Positions 61,201 to 64,000 of a DNA stretch of 64,000 bases are shown in pieces. The position numbers and the translations under genes are program-made. Source of the stretch: Pochonia chlamydosporia 170 (lineage: Eukaryota; Ascomycota; Sordariomycetes; Hypocreales; Clavicipitaceae); assembly GCF_001653235.2 (NCBI RefSeq), contig NC_035793.1:1116001-1180000 (forward strand), in the 5' to 3' direction. The first letter of the stretch is position 1; each line of letters begins with the position of its first letter. The notes under the pieces are model-generated. The model had not been told where the DNA came from. It ran no database searches and saw only the letters and a program-made list of their open reading frames with translations.

Positions 61201-63407
61201 GGCTGATCCAGCCCGGACTTATCAGCGACCCTTCGGGTGACCACATGTTTGCTGGGTTGATGGCTGGCTTTGTTGACCATGCACTCACATGGCTTGCTGT
61301 TTTCGGGCATAGTGCTCATGCAAGCCTCGGAAGAGGCTGCTACACTTCCAACAGAAACCGGCCTTATTGAGCCCAACCCACACCAACAATTCAAAGCAGG
61401 GATGTTCGCATGGAGGCCAGGTCATGGTAGTACTAACAATATGCACCAGAACCTGGGTAGAACCCAGCGAGAACCGAGTTAGCCACGTGGATGGTTGTGG
61501 CACTCAATGTTTGTACTACTCTGGTCATCAACGGGCCGGGCTTGGGCAGGCTCTTCGATCGACACCGAAAGACAAGAGTGAAGAAAGAAAGCGTGTCTTT
61601 GTATGAGTGGCGCAGTGACTTGGCTCGATCACCACTTACATCCCATCTCCATTGTCATATCATGATTGCAAAATGACGGTGGGTGTTGATTCGCCAGCAT
61701 GGAGTTAGGCCCCCTCGGAGTCAAGTTTGGACCCCACGACCGGTGAGAAGCATGCCTGTTGGATGTTACCCATTGTGGGAGACACGGAGTGTCCCGCTTG
61801 GGTGATTCAACTTCCGTCAGCCCATGTGAGAGGCCTTCGTCAAACACCAGTATAATCGGGGAATCACGCTAATTGAAGCAGATGATGTGATCATTGTCAC
61901 GGCCAGAGGGATAAAACCAGCAAAAGATACCAACCCGGAGCCGGGGGGTCAAGAGGCAGCATGCCCTTGAATGACAACTCGTCCGAACACACGTATTAGT
62001 GATTTGAGGCCGACAATGGGCGCATTGGCCTTGCTCAACGCATTCCTCGTGTAACTCAACTGCCAACTCAGAGTAAACCTGCACGGCCAGAAATCCAAGA
62101 CACACCAGCTCCCCGTCGTTGTATTTGAGACATGCCGCCGCATGTGTTTGGCAAACTCTCACAAGATCGGACAAGCAGTCTTTCTGCCAGTGTTACAGAG
62201 AAAATCATTCCGGACCAACAAGAACGGATGAGACCACATGCGTCTTGCTCGCTTCTCCCACTCTCACTTTTTCCTTGTGCAACATCGTTGTCAATCAAAC
62301 CCCGGCCATCTCGGGTAAACTTTCTAGGAGACCGCGGTTGAAACGTGGCAGGTAATTCAACATTGAAACGACTGCGCAAACTCTATCTCTGTTGCACCGT
62401 CGGTCCGAGACATTTTCAGTAGTAATTCGCACTGACTTTCACATTACCATTTGGCTCATTTAACCGAAACAACTTGGCAGACTCAGCTCTCCGCTCGGCA
62501 ATTCGGCCCTCTCCGGCAAATCATCATCCAAAAAGTTCAACAACGACGTTTTCAGGTACAGAACAGTCTCCAAGCCAGCACAAGGTTTTATCCGCCGCCC
62601 CTGTGATATCGGTGGAACATTGCGGACGTACTCCGTAGACTCCACGACGAAAACCGACCTGATGGTAGCGCGCCTCGCCTCCCCATTGCTGGGGTTAGAA
62701 ACGGGGGGCATATAACGTCGTGGCCCTGTTCTTATTGCCGTCAGGTTGGGAAGAGAGACCCATTCTACCGGCAAGCCGCCAATGTTAATCTGTTAGCCTG
62801 TGAAATGGGGTCACTTATTTTTTGATGTCGGAGGAATACCAGTAATATGGTACCCAATGCTTACTGTGCTGTCCTACATTGTCAGACCGTTGATTTGAGG
62901 GCTCTGGATTCACAAGTTCAAGGGTCTGTGTTTGCATGGTCCTGAACATGCCTGGCCCCGATGTCGGGCGTCAGTTTTAAAATTATTTGCGTTGTTTTTT
63001 TGCATCCCCTGCTGTGGACTAATTACCCGGTGTATTGTTGACATGTACAATCTACTTGACCATGTACTGTACTCCAAACATACATTCCAGTAGGCCTTAT
63101 GCCTATACAGTAAAGTCGCGTTTCAATAATACATACTTCTTTCATCTTGCCAAAGGATCCATCTACTTGTTTGAAGGGACACGATACTCCGTAATTGTGG
63201 AAAAGACGGTGAGAGACGCAACTTATTGTCTTCAGCTCAGCTCTTTGTCCAGGTCCCAAGTCCAGCCTTTCTTTTTTCTCGTCAAATGACCTCATTTCGC
63301 CAAGCTTTCATGTACAGCACAGCTGCGGAATATATTATTGCGTAAATGGTGCATGCCATATCGGCAAAACATAGTGGTGTTCGAGCATCGGTACTTGATA
63401 CTCGCGA
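58204..63407. other. 5.2-kb gene-poor region
   Basis: Gap upstream of the leftward Lst7-like gene and downstream of the leftward methyltransferase. It contains a 10-bp tandem repeat at 59161-59190 and two TACTCCGTA sites (62629, 63185). Open frames such as 60071-60595 (+, 174 codons) have no recognisable domain and are not called. No transposon protein motif, rRNA or tRNA seen. Confidence 0.5.
59161..59190. repeat. 10-bp tandem repeat
   Basis: Three copies of CTGTCGCGGA with one or two differences, GC-rich, in intergenic DNA. Confidence 0.75.
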
Positions 63408-64000
63408 TTACATATCCTTTGTAAGCACTGCATTTGATAGATTTGCACACACAAGTCTTCTTCTCTTCCGGGGTATTATGGGCGTCGCAGCAACCAAATC
63501 TGTGACGGCATTGTCGTCGCTATTGGTAGTCCTGCAATCATCATAGTGGTCTCCAATAGAGTGTCGTTTGAGTGACCTGCGTGAATGACTTGTTGTTTCT
63601 GTGGTTGGCGAGCTGGCACAGGTTTCTACCCAGGCATCGCGAATCGATAACCCTAGCGCCAAGGCCACTTCTCGTGCAACACTGTTGCCCACAATTCTGA
63701 ATTGTTCCGCTGGAGTGCCCAAAATGATCTTATCATCTAGAAACCCTTGAGCTCGACGGGCTTCCATGACGGAAAGTCCTCGATTCTCACTCCAGTGTAA
63801 TTGGCGACCATTTTTGTGATCGCCAAGAGTTTGTTTTGTTGTGATGGTTGCCATGAGTTTATTGGGGAACATACGACCAAAAGCGGAAGAATTCACGTAA
63901 ATGGACTCTGTTCTATTCGATGCCAATGTCCCCTTAGTCACGTTGCGAAATACAGACATCTCTGCTGGTGTGAGCGTTGCTTTAGACGCCATGCTCAGAT
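63408..64000 (-). CDS. RID-like cytosine DNA methyltransferase, C-terminal part (cut by window)
   Basis: C-terminal 196 codons of a cytosine-5 DNA methyltransferase. The frame is open to the right edge, so the start and the catalytic Pro-Cys motif lie outside. Visible here are the end of the target-recognition region (KLMATITTKQTLGDHKNGRQLHW) and motifs IX and X: ENRGLSVMEARRAQGFLDD, then GTPAEQFRIVGNSVAREVALALG. EARRAQGF and VGNSVAREVALALGLS resemble the RID/Masc1 class, which is needed for repeat-induced point mutation in Neurospora and methylation-induced premeiotically in Ascobolus, rather than maintenance Dim-2. A tail of about 80 polar residues with a basic patch (PRKRRR) follows. No frameshift or stop is seen in the visible part, so the gene may be functional. 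The class call is moderate, the enzyme family secure. Confidence 0.85.
   Translation of the reverse strand, partial: LSMASKATLTPAEMSVFRNVTKGTLASNRTESIYVNSSAFGRMFPNKLMATITTKQTLGDHKNGRQLHWSENRGLSVMEARRAQGFLDDKIILGTPAEQFRIVGNSVAREVALALGLSIRDAWVETCASSPTTETTSHSRRSLKRHSIGDHYDDCRTTNSDDNAVTDLVAATPIIPRKRRRLVCANLSNAVLTKDM

Overview
This window looks like nuclear DNA from a filamentous ascomycete, most likely a Sordariomycete and perhaps Hypocreales/Clavicipitaceae (the rank is inferred). The genes carry short spliceosomal introns (about 45-125 bp in most genes, longer near the 5' ends of the histone and Sec14 genes) with GTA/GTR donors and CTAAC-type branch points. Many products are fungal in form: a single-WSC-domain wall sensor, a cytochrome b5/acyl-CoA dehydrogenase fusion, an LrgA-LrgB fusion and a RID-like cytosine methyltransferase. 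No bacterial operons, CRISPR arrays, rRNA, convincing tRNA or intact transposon were seen. I resolve 19 protein genes, most of them multi-exon, joined by checking reading phase across each intron.

Layout. 0.6-4.0 kb: SEC24, COPII coat (-). 7.8-8.7 kb: linker histone H1 (+). 11.0-12.5 kb: proline-rich protein (+). 12.8-14.6 kb: LrgA-LrgB fusion transporter (-), whose stop codon lies inside a 27-bp minisatellite. 16.7-18.5 kb: DHH1 RNA helicase (-). 19.4-21.1 kb: b5-acyl-CoA dehydrogenase (-). 22.6-23.9 kb: RAD27/FEN1 (-). 25.1-27.3 kb: WD40-like, possibly Nup37 (-). 27.9-28.4 kb: small secreted cysteine protein (-). 29.4-30.3 kb: WSC sensor (-). A 5.9-kb gene-free block follows. 36.2-37.6 kb: vacuolar aspartic protease (+). 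38.5-41.4 kb: Q-rich nuclear protein (+). 42.2-43.5 kb: mitochondrial DUF155/RMD1 family (-). 44.5-45.8 kb: SEC14 (+). 46.5-47.2 kb: kinetochore Mis14/Nsl1 (-). 49.5-50.2 kb: small four-exon protein (-). 53.8-55.4 kb: proteasome ATPase Rpt3 (+). 56.7-58.2 kb: Lst7/folliculin-like (-). 63.4 kb to the right edge: C-terminal part of a RID-like DNA methyltransferase (-), cut by the window.

Functionally this is mostly a housekeeping segment: secretion (Sec24, Sec14), chromatin and replication (H1, Rad27, Mis14), mRNA decay (Dhh1), proteolysis (Rpt3, Pep4-type protease), nutrient signalling (Lst7) and wall sensing (WSC). There is no operon-like or biosynthetic cluster. The largest gaps (3-6 kb) mostly lie between divergent genes. 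They carry short tandem repeats, a G-quadruplex-like tract and a strongly repeated 9-mer, TACTCCGTA, confined to the right 20 kb.

The least understood items are the LrgA-LrgB fusion, the secreted cysteine protein, the small four-exon gene and the repeated 9-mer. I did not find a clearly new multi-gene system.
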